64,000 nt of DNA, from the NCBI RefSeq assembly GCF_900236475.1, contig NZ_LT963352.1, forward strand, positions 8,403,001-8,467,000, in the 5' to 3' direction. Both the position numbers and the translations under genes were made by a program. A model generated the notes under the pieces. It was given only the letters and a program-made list of their open reading frames with translations, did no database searches and was not told the DNA's origin. This DNA is from Streptomyces chartreusis NRRL 3882 (GTDB lineage Bacteria > Actinomycetota > Actinomycetes > Streptomycetales > Streptomycetaceae). Below, one piece after another: positions 57,414 to 64,000 of the stretch. Position 1 is the stretch's first letter. Each line of letters begins with the position of its first letter.

Positions 57414-58022
57414 GTGATCCGGGTGCTTCTGGTGCACGACGAGTGTCTGGTGCGATCGGTGCTGGCGGAGTGGCTGCGGGGCGAGCCCGATCTCGCGGTG
57501 TACGACACATCGTGGCGCGGCGCGCCCGGAGTGCTGCCGTCCGTGCGACCGGACGTGTGCGCCGCGGACCTGGAGTGCGCGAACTCCTACGGCATCCCTC
57601 CGCTGGGCGAACTGTGCCGCCCGGGCCCGGACCGGACGCGCCCGCGCTTGCTGGTGCTCGCCACTGCGAACAGACCCGGACTGCTGAAACGGGCGGTCGA
57701 GGCGGGGGCGCTCGGCTACGTCGACAAGGAGGGTTCGCCGCAGAACCTGCTGCGCGGGATCCGCCGGGTCGCCGAGGGGGAACGTTTCGTCAACGACTCA
57801 CTGGGCTTCGGTTTCCTCAAGGCGGCCGAGATGCCGCTGACCCGAAGAGAGCTGAGCGTGTTATCCCTCGCGGCCGAGGGAGCCTCCATCGCGGAGATCG
57901 CCGGGAGCCTGCACCTGTCCCACGGGACCGTGCGGAACTACATGGCGGCCATCACCCGCAAGACCGGGGCCCGCAACCGCATCGACGCGATCCGCATCTC
58001 GCAGGGACAGGGCTGGCTCTGA
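57414..58022 (+). CDS. ramR: LuxR-type response regulator RamR/AmfR
   Basis: 202 residues. Receiver domain (about 1-120, VIRVLLVHDECLVRSVLAEW; Asp near 53 in VCAADLEC; Lys in LGYVDKEG) and LuxR helix-turn-helix (about 140-200, LTRRELSVLSLAAEGASIAE and HLSHGTVRNYM). Location beside ramBASC identifies it as the activator of SapB-type peptide production. Codon 150 (57861-57863) is TTA, within the DNA-binding domain, so it is likely bldA-dependent. GTG 57414 is used; GTG 57408 is an alternative. Its last 162 bases overlap the convergent ramB gene. Confidence 0.88.
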   Translation: MIRVLLVHDECLVRSVLAEWLRGEPDLAVYDTSWRGAPGVLPSVRPDVCAADLECANSYGIPPLGELCRPGPDRTRPRLLVLATANRPGLLKRAVEAGALGYVDKEGSPQNLLRGIRRVAEGERFVNDSLGFGFLKAAEMPLTRRELSVLSLAAEGASIAEIAGSLHLSHGTVRNYMAAITRKTGARNRIDAIRISQGQGWL

Positions 58023-60014
58023 CCACCGGGCGGGCACGGGCGTCCAGCCCCCGACGAGGTCCCGGTACAGCGCCGAGGACCGCATCAGCTCCTCGTGACC
58101 GCCGCAGGCCGTGCTCCGGCCGTCCATGACGAGTACGCGTCCGGCGCGGCGGGCCGAGCTGATGCGGTGGGCGACGACCACCAGGGTCCCGCCCGGCCGC
58201 GCGGCGAAGGCCTGCTCGGCGCGCTCCTCCGTCTCGGCGTCCAGATGGCAGGTCGCCTCGTCGAGCAGGGCGAGCGGGGCGTACGACAGGTAGGCGCGGG
58301 CCAGCGCGACCAGCTGCCGTTCGCCGGCCGACAGGGCGGCCGGATCGACCCGGGCGCCGAGGCCGCCGAGCCGGTCGGCCAGCGGGGCGAGCCCGACCGC
58401 CTCGGCGGCGGCCCGCAGTTCCTCCTCGGGCACCGGGTCCGGACGCAGGTACACGAGGTTCTCGGCCAGGGTGCCGCCGAAGACGTAGGCCTCCTGCGGG
58501 ATGAGCACCCGCCCGGCGGCCGCCTCCGGCCCGGGCACGGGATGTCCGCCCACAGTGATGGTGCCCCGGTCCGGCGTGAGGAGCCCGGCCACGAGCGCGG
58601 TGAGCGTGGACTTGCCGGCCCCACTGGGCCCGACGACGGCCAGGTGCGAGCCGGCCGGGAGAGTGAGGTCGAGCCCGTCGACGACGGGGGTACCGGCGGG
58701 GCCGTAGGAGAAGGTGACGCACGAGAGGGACAGGGCGGGGGGAGTGGGGGTCGGTGAGTGGCCGACGGGGTGGGTCCGGGCCGCTGCGGGGGGCGTGCGG
58801 GGTGTGCCGTTGTCGTCGGGGGCAGGGGGCGTGTGGGGTGTACGGGGTGTGCCGCTGTCGTCGGCGGCGCGCGAGGGGGGTGTGCCGCCGGCGGCCCGTA
58901 CCGCTCCCGGGAGCGCGCCGCGGGGCCCGTCGGCGCAGAGGCCGGGAGCGGGGCGGGGGCCCGTGCGCCGCTCCGTCGTGTCCCCGGGCCGCCGGTCCGC
59001 CTTCGGCCGCGTTCCGCCGCCGCCCGTGCCCTCGGTCTCGGCGGGGTCCGCCGAGGTCAGCCTGCGCAGCACCACCGTCAGGCGGGAGCCGCTGGTGCCC
59101 AGGCCGTGGATCAGGTTGCGCAGGGCGGGCAGCAGGGACTGGGTGACGTAGGCGAGGGCGCCGACCAGGGCGCCCGGGGTGACGCCGTGGGCCAGGAGCC
59201 ACGGGGCGGTGGCGAGCAGCAGCACGATCGGCAGCTGGCCGCCGAGCGCCAGGGACGCCACACGGGGCACGCCCCAGTGGGCCAGGGCACGCGCCGCCCG
59301 CAGTTCCGCCTCGACCCGTTCGCCGGTGCCGGCGGCGATGTGCGCCTCGGCGCCGGTCGCCGTGATGTCCCGCAGGCCCGGGCAGACGGTGCCCAGGTGT
59401 CCCGCGAGGGCCTCGTCGGCGACGAGGAACGCCTCCTGCCGCCGGGCGAGCGGCCGCAGTGTCGCCGCGAACAGCGCCACCCCTGCGGCCAGGGGCGGCC
59501 CGACGACGAGCAGGAGCGGCGGGGCGAGCGCGAAGAGCCCGGCCAGGGCACCGGCGGCGGTGAACACGAAGGAACGGGAGACCATGACCAGCCCGGCGAA
59601 GGTGTCCCGCGCGATCTCCACCTGCTGGGTGAGCCCGGACAGGGAGCCCGCGTCACCCGTCCGCACCCCTCGGGACACCACCCGCTCCACGAGCCGGTCC
59701 CGGAACGGTTCGACCAGCTGGGCGACGGCGGCGTACACGCGCGCGGTCCCGTACGCCCCGACCAGGACACCGAGCCCGGCCACCGCCAGCCAGGCCAGCC
59801 CGACACCCGGCCGCCCCCGCAGGAACCCCTCGTCCAGGGCGCGGGCGGGCCCGTACCCGATGAGGAAGGTCTGCCCGGTCTCCAGTACCGACCAGGCAGC
59901 GAGCCGCAGCAGGACCCGCCACCGGGCCAGCAGGAACCGCAGGCCCCGCGCGGGCAGTCCGCCCGCAACGGGCGGGGGCGTGCCACCGTCGGTGTGTACG
60001 GGGCCGTCCGTCAT
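57861..60014 (-). CDS. ramB: ABC exporter RamB-like (SapB-type peptide export)
   Basis: 717 residues: ABC membrane domain (about 25-330), an unusual Pro/Thr/Arg-rich linker (about 335-435) with GTPRTP repeats, and ATPase (about 440-645; GPSGAGKST, LSAGERQLVALARA, LALLDEATCHLD). The signature is LSAGE rather than LSGGQ. After the ATPase the frame continues for about 55 codons antisense to ramR, ending in TAA at 57863-57861. That extra tail is odd and may simply reflect overlap. ATG 60014 overlaps the ramA stop (ATGA). It probably forms a heterodimer with RamA. Confidence 0.86.
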   Translation of the reverse strand: MTDGPVHTDGGTPPPVAGGLPARGLRFLLARWRVLLRLAAWSVLETGQTFLIGYGPARALDEGFLRGRPGVGLAWLAVAGLGVLVGAYGTARVYAAVAQLVEPFRDRLVERVVSRGVRTGDAGSLSGLTQQVEIARDTFAGLVMVSRSFVFTAAGALAGLFALAPPLLLVVGPPLAAGVALFAATLRPLARRQEAFLVADEALAGHLGTVCPGLRDITATGAEAHIAAGTGERVEAELRAARALAHWGVPRVASLALGGQLPIVLLLATAPWLLAHGVTPGALVGALAYVTQSLLPALRNLIHGLGTSGSRLTVVLRRLTSADPAETEGTGGGGTRPKADRRPGDTTERRTGPRPAPGLCADGPRGALPGAVRAAGGTPPSRAADDSGTPRTPHTPPAPDDNGTPRTPPAAARTHPVGHSPTPTPPALSLSCVTFSYGPAGTPVVDGLDLTLPAGSHLAVVGPSGAGKSTLTALVAGLLTPDRGTITVGGHPVPGPEAAAGRVLIPQEAYVFGGTLAENLVYLRPDPVPEEELRAAAEAVGLAPLADRLGGLGARVDPAALSAGERQLVALARAYLSYAPLALLDEATCHLDAETEERAEQAFAARPGGTLVVVAHRISSARRAGRVLVMDGRSTACGGHEELMRSSALYRDLVGGWTPVPARWSEPALSLRDADRVDAVAGPGLAGDGRHVVPHGPVGQVQAPGDLRDGGSLGREG

Positions 60015-61762
60015 GCCTCTGCCTCGCTTCCGGCCCCGGCCTGCGCCGGTTCGGCCCCCTCCCCGAACACCGCCCGGTACTCCGCGAGCCGCCACAGCTC
60101 CTCGTGCCGCCCCACCGCCCGCACCCGCCCTCCGTCGAGCCAGGCCACCGCGTCGGCGCACGCGGCCGTGGCGCCGCGGTGGGCGACCAGGAGCCGCGTG
60201 GTGCCCGGGCCGTCGCCGAGCAGGGCGTCGGTGATGTGGCGTTCCGTCACCGTGTCCAGGCTGGAGAGGGCGTCGTCGAGGATCAGCAGCCGGCCGCCGT
60301 GCGCGAACGCCCGGGCGAGACCCAGCCGTTGGGACTCGCCGCCGGAGCGGGGGGCGTCGGCGACGGCCGTGTCGTATCCGTCGGGGAGGCGGCGGACGAA
60401 GTCGTCGGCGAGGGCGGCGCGGGCCGCCTCGCGGATGCGGTCGGGGGAGGGGGACGCCAGGCCGAGTCCGATCGCCTGCTCGACCGTGCCGCCGAGGAGG
60501 GCCGGGCGGGCGAAGGCGTATCCGACGGCGCACCGCAGGTCGTCGTGCGGCAGTTCGCGCAACGGCACCCCGTCGAGGAGCACCTCGCCCGCGTCCGGGT
60601 CGGCCAGCCGCCCGGCGAGCGCGGCCAGCAGCGACTTGCCCGCGCCCGACCGGCCCACCACGGCCAGGGTCGTGCCGCCCGGTACGACGAGGTCCACTCC
60701 GTCGAGCACGGTGCGTCCGCCGCGCCGGGCCGTCACGCCGCGCAGCTCCAGCCGCCCGGGCCCCTCGGGCAGTCGCCGTGCGCCGAACCCGGTGGCCGGC
60801 TCGGCGAGGATCTCGCCGAGGCGCCGGGCCGCCGCCCGGGCCCGGGCCAGGCCCGCGAGCCGGCCGACCAGGACGCCGACGCCCGTCGCGAGCACCGCGT
60901 ACCGCGAGGCCGCGAGCACCTCGCCCACCGACAGCCGGTCCCGGGTCAGCAGCACACCGGCCACGGCGACGACCGCGAGCTGGAGCAGCGGGGCCACCGC
61001 GACGGCCTGTGCGGCGGCGCGCCCCTGCACCCGCCACATGCGGTGCCCGGCCTCGGACAGGCCGGGCAGCGGCCGCAGCACACGGGCCGTCTCCCGGCCC
61101 TCCGTACCCGCCGCCCGGACGGTACGGAAGCCCTCGACGGCCTCGGCCAGCGCGGCGGCGATCCGGCCCTGGGCCCGCTGGTAACGCGTAGCGCTCTCCG
61201 TGGTGTCCCGGGCCACCGCACGCAGCAGGAACGTCAGAACGGGCGCCCCGGCGAGGAAGACCGCCGCGAGCCGCCAGTCGATCAGGCCGAGCGCGACCAC
61301 ACCACCGACGGGACCGGCGAGGGCGGCGAGCAGCGCCGCACGGGCCGCCGGAGTGGTCCCCGCCTCGGCGGCGTTGCCCACCAGGCGCGCGACGAGGTCA
61401 CCGGATCCGAAGCGGTCGGCGGCCCGCGGGCCGACGCCCAGCACGTGCCCGGTCAGCCGGCGGCGCAGCCACGCGGTGCTGCGGGCGTCGACGGTGCCGG
61501 TCAGGACGGTCTGGGCCGCGTCCAGCAGGGCGAGCAGCAGCACGAGGCCGGCGCAGTACAGCACCCAGCGGGTCGCCGGGTCCCGCGCCAGCAGCAGATC
61601 GAGCGCCCGGCCCAGCACGGTCGGCAGCAGCAGTCCGGCACCGGTCGCGGCCGTGCTCACCAGGCACAGCGCCGCACAGCGGGCCCCGCTGCACCGGGTG
61701 GCCGTACGCAGCAGCGTGCGGGCGTGTCCGGTCGCCGGGTCGTCGTCACCACGCGGGGTCAT
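60011..61762 (-). CDS. ramA: ABC exporter RamA-like (SapB-type peptide export)
   Basis: 583 residues: membrane domain (about 25-320) and ATPase (about 340-560; GRSGAGKSLLAAL, RSGGESQRLGLARA, LLILDDALSSLD). The catalytic Glu after Walker B is Asp (ILDDALSS), so one ATP site of the RamA/RamB heterodimer may be degenerate, as in many heterodimeric exporters. No C39 peptidase is fused. It follows ramS after an 85-base gap holding a TTCG-loop hairpin. Confidence 0.87.
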   Translation of the reverse strand: MTPRGDDDPATGHARTLLRTATRCSGARCAALCLVSTAATGAGLLLPTVLGRALDLLLARDPATRWVLYCAGLVLLLALLDAAQTVLTGTVDARSTAWLRRRLTGHVLGVGPRAADRFGSGDLVARLVGNAAEAGTTPAARAALLAALAGPVGGVVALGLIDWRLAAVFLAGAPVLTFLLRAVARDTTESATRYQRAQGRIAAALAEAVEGFRTVRAAGTEGRETARVLRPLPGLSEAGHRMWRVQGRAAAQAVAVAPLLQLAVVAVAGVLLTRDRLSVGEVLAASRYAVLATGVGVLVGRLAGLARARAAARRLGEILAEPATGFGARRLPEGPGRLELRGVTARRGGRTVLDGVDLVVPGGTTLAVVGRSGAGKSLLAALAGRLADPDAGEVLLDGVPLRELPHDDLRCAVGYAFARPALLGGTVEQAIGLGLASPSPDRIREAARAALADDFVRRLPDGYDTAVADAPRSGGESQRLGLARAFAHGGRLLILDDALSSLDTVTERHITDALLGDGPGTTRLLVAHRGATAACADAVAWLDGGRVRAVGRHEELWRLAEYRAVFGEGAEPAQAGAGSEAEA

Positions 61763-61790
61763 ACGGGCCTTTCGCGGGACGGGACGGACC

Positions 61791-61827
61791 CCGGGCGGCC
61801 CCTCCCCGAAGGGAGAAGACCGCCCGG
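61791..61827 (-). terminator. Two-tier hairpin with TTCG loop between ramS and ramA
   Basis: Outer stem CCGGGCGG (61791-61798) with CCGCCCGG (61820-61827); inner stem CTCCC (61802-61806) with GGGAG (61811-61815) around CGAA, which is TTCG on the transcribed (minus) sense. This stable RNA fold is likely a partial terminator that makes ramS mRNA more abundant than ramAB mRNA. Confidence 0.65.
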
Positions 61828-61847
61828 AGCCGTGACGCGGACGCCGG

Positions 61848-61964
61848 TCAGAGGCAGAGCAGGACGCTCGCCGCGCTGATGCACGAGAGCAGGCTGACCG
61901 TGCTGGCGCCGCCGCCGTCCGTCCGCTCCTCGGACTCGATCGTCTGGAGGTCGAGAAGTGCCAT
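61848..61964 (-). CDS. ramS: Class III lanthipeptide precursor (RamS/AmfS-like, SapB-type)
   Basis: 38 residues. The leader starts MALLDLQTIE, the conserved LLDLQ box recognised by RamC-type synthetases. The core contains two consecutive SxxSxxxC motifs, STVSLLSC (21-28) and SAASVLLC (30-37), the pattern for two lanthionine or labionin rings, and ends in Leu. It is shorter than the roughly 42-43 residues of RamS and AmfS. GGAAGGA precedes ATG 61964. The modified peptide is expected to be an amphipathic surfactant that lowers water tension for aerial hyphae. Confidence 0.93.
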   Translation of the reverse strand: MALLDLQTIESEERTDGGGASTVSLLSCISAASVLLCL

Positions 61965-61996
61965 GGTGTGTCCTTCCGTTGAGTGTCCGTCCGTGG

Positions 61997-64000
61997 TCAT
62001 CCGTGGGGACGGGGTGGTGTCACGACTCCGCCGGATCGCGGAGCCGCGTATAGGGGGGGCCGCCGGTGCGGCGGCGGGAGGAACGGCAGGTGGGTGTCGG
62101 TCGCCGGGTCGAGGGCCGCGCCGAGCGCCAGCAGGCACCCTGCCGTTCCGGTGGCGAGGTCCATGGACAGCCGCATCATCTGGTGGCCGGGGAAGGCGAG
62201 TTGGCCCTCGTAGGCCATCGCGAACCAGCCCAGTCCGGCGATCTGCCCGGCCAGCCGGTCCGCGGTCGCGCCCGGCGTGGTCGTGCGGCTGAGGTGCAGG
62301 ATCATTCCGGCGCGGCCCTGGAACAACCCGGGCTGCGCGTAGAAGCGTGAGGTGGCCGCCGTGAGCACACCGGAGCGGGCCGGCCCGAACTCCCCGGCCA
62401 GGTGCGGGGCGTGGCCCACGAGGTCGTCGAGGACCATGCCGATTCCCGCGCTGCCGTCGCCGAGGTAGGGCAGGGTCCGCCAGCCCTCGTCGACCTCCAG
62501 CGCACCGCCCTCGCGGGTCGCACAGGACTCCAGGTCCCGGCGCAGCGCCACGGCCGCCGCCTCCAGCCATTCGGCCCGGCCGGTCCACTCGTACTGCCGC
62601 AGCATGAGCAGTGCGGGGCCGGTCGCGCCCCGCAGCAGTCCGGCGCGCGGCCGGGGCGTGGCGGGGAGCGGCTCGGCGAGCCGTCGCAGCAGGATCCGGG
62701 CGGCCTCGTCGGCCCGCTCGCGCAGCACCGCTTCCCCGGTGGTGTGCGCCAGGTGGCCCAGGACGAGGCCCAGTCCGGCCAGTCCGCCGTGCAGGTCGGA
62801 GGAGAGGTTCTGCCAGCGCTCCGCGAGGATGCCCTCGACCAGGTCCAGCGCCCGCTGCCGGTGCCCGAGCCGGTCCAGGACCAGGGCGACGCCCGCGAGA
62901 CCGTCGTACAGGCCGAGCGGCGTGCCGACCGGGGCCGGCGCCGTCCGGGCCAGCAGCCAGCGCTCGCCCTCCTCGTACCGCTCGGCGCCGATCGCGTCCA
63001 GCGCGTACAGCACCCCGGCCGCGCCGTGGGCGATCCCCAGCCCGCCGCCGTCGGAGAACTGGGCGACATCGCCCGGGAAGAGCCGGTCGTCGCGCTCCGG
63101 GGTGGCCGAGGCGAGGATCGCCTTGACCATGGAGTCGCGGCTGTACGGCCAGTCGCCCGGGTCCACCGGAGAGGACGGAGCGGCCACCGTACGGCCGGAC
63201 ACCTCCCGCGTGATCTCCGTGACCGCCTCGTCGAGAAACTCCCGCGGCACGTCCGGGAACTCCTCCGCGATCACCTCGGCCAGATGTGCCGCCTTGCCGC
63301 GGTCGACCACGAACAGCGTGGTCACGGGCAGGAACAGGGCCAGCCGCAGACAGGCCAGCGCATAGCGGTCGACGTCGGCGCCCCGGCGGTCCGGCGGCGC
63401 GAAGAAGCCCGGGTGGGCGACGACCTGGCGGCCGTTCTCCCCGGCCGGGGCCGCGGCCTCGAAGTCGAGGAGGAAGACCGTCTCCTCGTCCGGCGCGACC
63501 ATGATGTTGAAGACGTGCAGGTCGTTGAAGACGATGCCGCGCGCGTGCACCGCCGCCACGGCCTCCTCCACCTTGCGGTGGATGCGCAGCGCCCACGCCG
63601 TGTACGCGGCGACGGCCTCCGGCTCGGGATCCTGGGCGAGCAGCGGATGCCGCTCGGCGAAGAAGGAATTGAGCGGGCGGCCCTCGAGGAAGTCCATCAC
63701 CAGGAATCGGTGGCCGCCGAGCTCGAACCAGTCGCGCACCTCCGGCACCACGCCCGTGCCCGCGACCTGCTCCAGCGCCCGCTTCTCCCGCTCCAGCCGG
63801 GCGATCGCGTCGGCGCCGTCCGAGGCGAGCCCAGCGTGCGGCCGGCCCTCCTTCAGCACGACCCTGCGCCCGTCGCGCGTGTCGGTGCCCGCGTACACAC
63901 CGCCGCCGTTGGAGAAGTGCAGCGCCTTCTCGATGCGGTAGGGCAGGTCGCCCGTCGTCGTGTTGTTGCGCGCGTCCAGATGGGGCTTGAGGAACTCCGG
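61997..64000 (-). CDS. ramC: Class III lanthipeptide synthetase RamC/AmfT-like (5' end outside window)
   Basis: The last 667 residues are visible; the frame is open to base 64000, so the lyase-type N-terminus and part of the kinase are cut off. The kinase domain shows VVLKEGRP (Lys), GIVFNDLHVFNIMV (catalytic loop) and FLLDFEAA. The C-terminal LanC-like cyclase (from about residue 270) has repeated GxG motifs (IAHGAAGVLYALDA, DLHGGLAGLGLVLG, LGDGSAGIGMVL) without the Cys-Cys-His zinc ligands, as in class III enzymes. It phosphorylates, eliminates and cyclises RamS. ramS starts 32 bases after its stop. Confidence 0.93.
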   Translation of the reverse strand, partial: PEFLKPHLDARNNTTTGDLPYRIEKALHFSNGGGVYAGTDTRDGRRVVLKEGRPHAGLASDGADAIARLEREKRALEQVAGTGVVPEVRDWFELGGHRFLVMDFLEGRPLNSFFAERHPLLAQDPEPEAVAAYTAWALRIHRKVEEAVAAVHARGIVFNDLHVFNIMVAPDEETVFLLDFEAAAPAGENGRQVVAHPGFFAPPDRRGADVDRYALACLRLALFLPVTTLFVVDRGKAAHLAEVIAEEFPDVPREFLDEAVTEITREVSGRTVAAPSSPVDPGDWPYSRDSMVKAILASATPERDDRLFPGDVAQFSDGGGLGIAHGAAGVLYALDAIGAERYEEGERWLLARTAPAPVGTPLGLYDGLAGVALVLDRLGHRQRALDLVEGILAERWQNLSSDLHGGLAGLGLVLGHLAHTTGEAVLRERADEAARILLRRLAEPLPATPRPRAGLLRGATGPALLMLRQYEWTGRAEWLEAAAVALRRDLESCATREGGALEVDEGWRTLPYLGDGSAGIGMVLDDLVGHAPHLAGEFGPARSGVLTAATSRFYAQPGLFQGRAGMILHLSRTTTPGATADRLAGQIAGLGWFAMAYEGQLAFPGHQMMRLSMDLATGTAGCLLALGAALDPATDTHLPFLPPPHRRPPLYAAPRSGGVVTPPRPHG

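Noticed and set aside
61848..63596. Long minus-strand ORF over ramC
   Set aside because: It is a frame shadow of ramC; only its last 38 codons (ramS) have a ribosome site and family features.

Overview
The window is about 72% GC and carries a strongly streptomycete gene set: a cvnABCD conservon, a SapB-type (ram/amf) lanthipeptide cluster, a Streptomyces subtilisin-inhibitor homologue, F420-type and DUF4235 proteins, SpoIIE-family phosphatases, a perfect CebR box and rare TTA (bldA) codons. I read it as chromosomal DNA of a Streptomyces species. No rRNA, tRNA, IS element, prophage or CRISPR array was seen.

Layout. 1-2.9 kb: end of a zinc alcohol dehydrogenase, then a quinone-oxidoreductase-like gene divergent from a GlxA/AraC regulator. 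3.0-8.6 kb: conservon cvnABCD with a translationally coupled cytochrome P450 that lacks the ExxR arginine, facing a class I terpene synthase across a shared hairpin terminator. 8.9-15 kb: small oxidoreductase/VOC genes, a decayed azlCD-lrp locus, a Xi-class glutathione transferase, a cation diffusion facilitator, a 25/26-bp minisatellite, an F420-type reductase and a LysE exporter. 15.2-20.9 kb: CYP105-like P450 plus 3Fe-4S ferredoxin, a SnoaL-like protein behind a 26-bp palindrome, flavoprotein, aldo/keto reductase, and a PhyH dioxygenase divergent from an AraC regulator whose linker has expanded repeats. 21-27 kb: a membrane-anchored sigma-like/ricin protein, an ArsB/NhaD-type permease and a PAS-GAF-SpoIIE-ATPase protein. 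27-33 kb: secreted GH2 and CebR-boxed GH9 glycosidases and a hydrolase. 33.7-37 kb: an ECF41-type sigma factor coupled to an orphan cytochrome b, and an RHH/Doc-like toxin-antitoxin pair. 37-39 kb: a second sigma-like/ricin paralogue. 39-46 kb: NCS1 permease with coupled hydrolase, protease inhibitor, an iron-themed three-gene operon and a Ppx/GppA phosphatase.

46.4-52.6 kb holds a double-glycine peptide gene followed by HlyD adaptor, C39-peptidase ABC exporter and a second NHLM-type ABC protein. The predicted core peptide has no cysteine and no modifying enzyme is encoded nearby. 53.3-57 kb: S1 serine protease with a Gly/Ala/Glu-rich tail and a second SpoIIE phosphatase. 57.4-64 kb: ramR, ramB, ramA, ramS and most of ramC, encoding a class III lanthipeptide morphogen, its two exporters and its synthetase.

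Common thread: several loci (conservon, ram genes, a sigma-like/ricin protein) look tied to development and carry a TTA codon, so bldA control is a plausible inference. Two unrelated peptide-export systems (NHLM and ram) lie within 18 kb. The most novel candidates are the cysteine-free peptide exporter cluster, the pair of transmembrane sigma-like/ricin proteins, and the orphan cytochrome b coupled to an ECF41 sigma factor.
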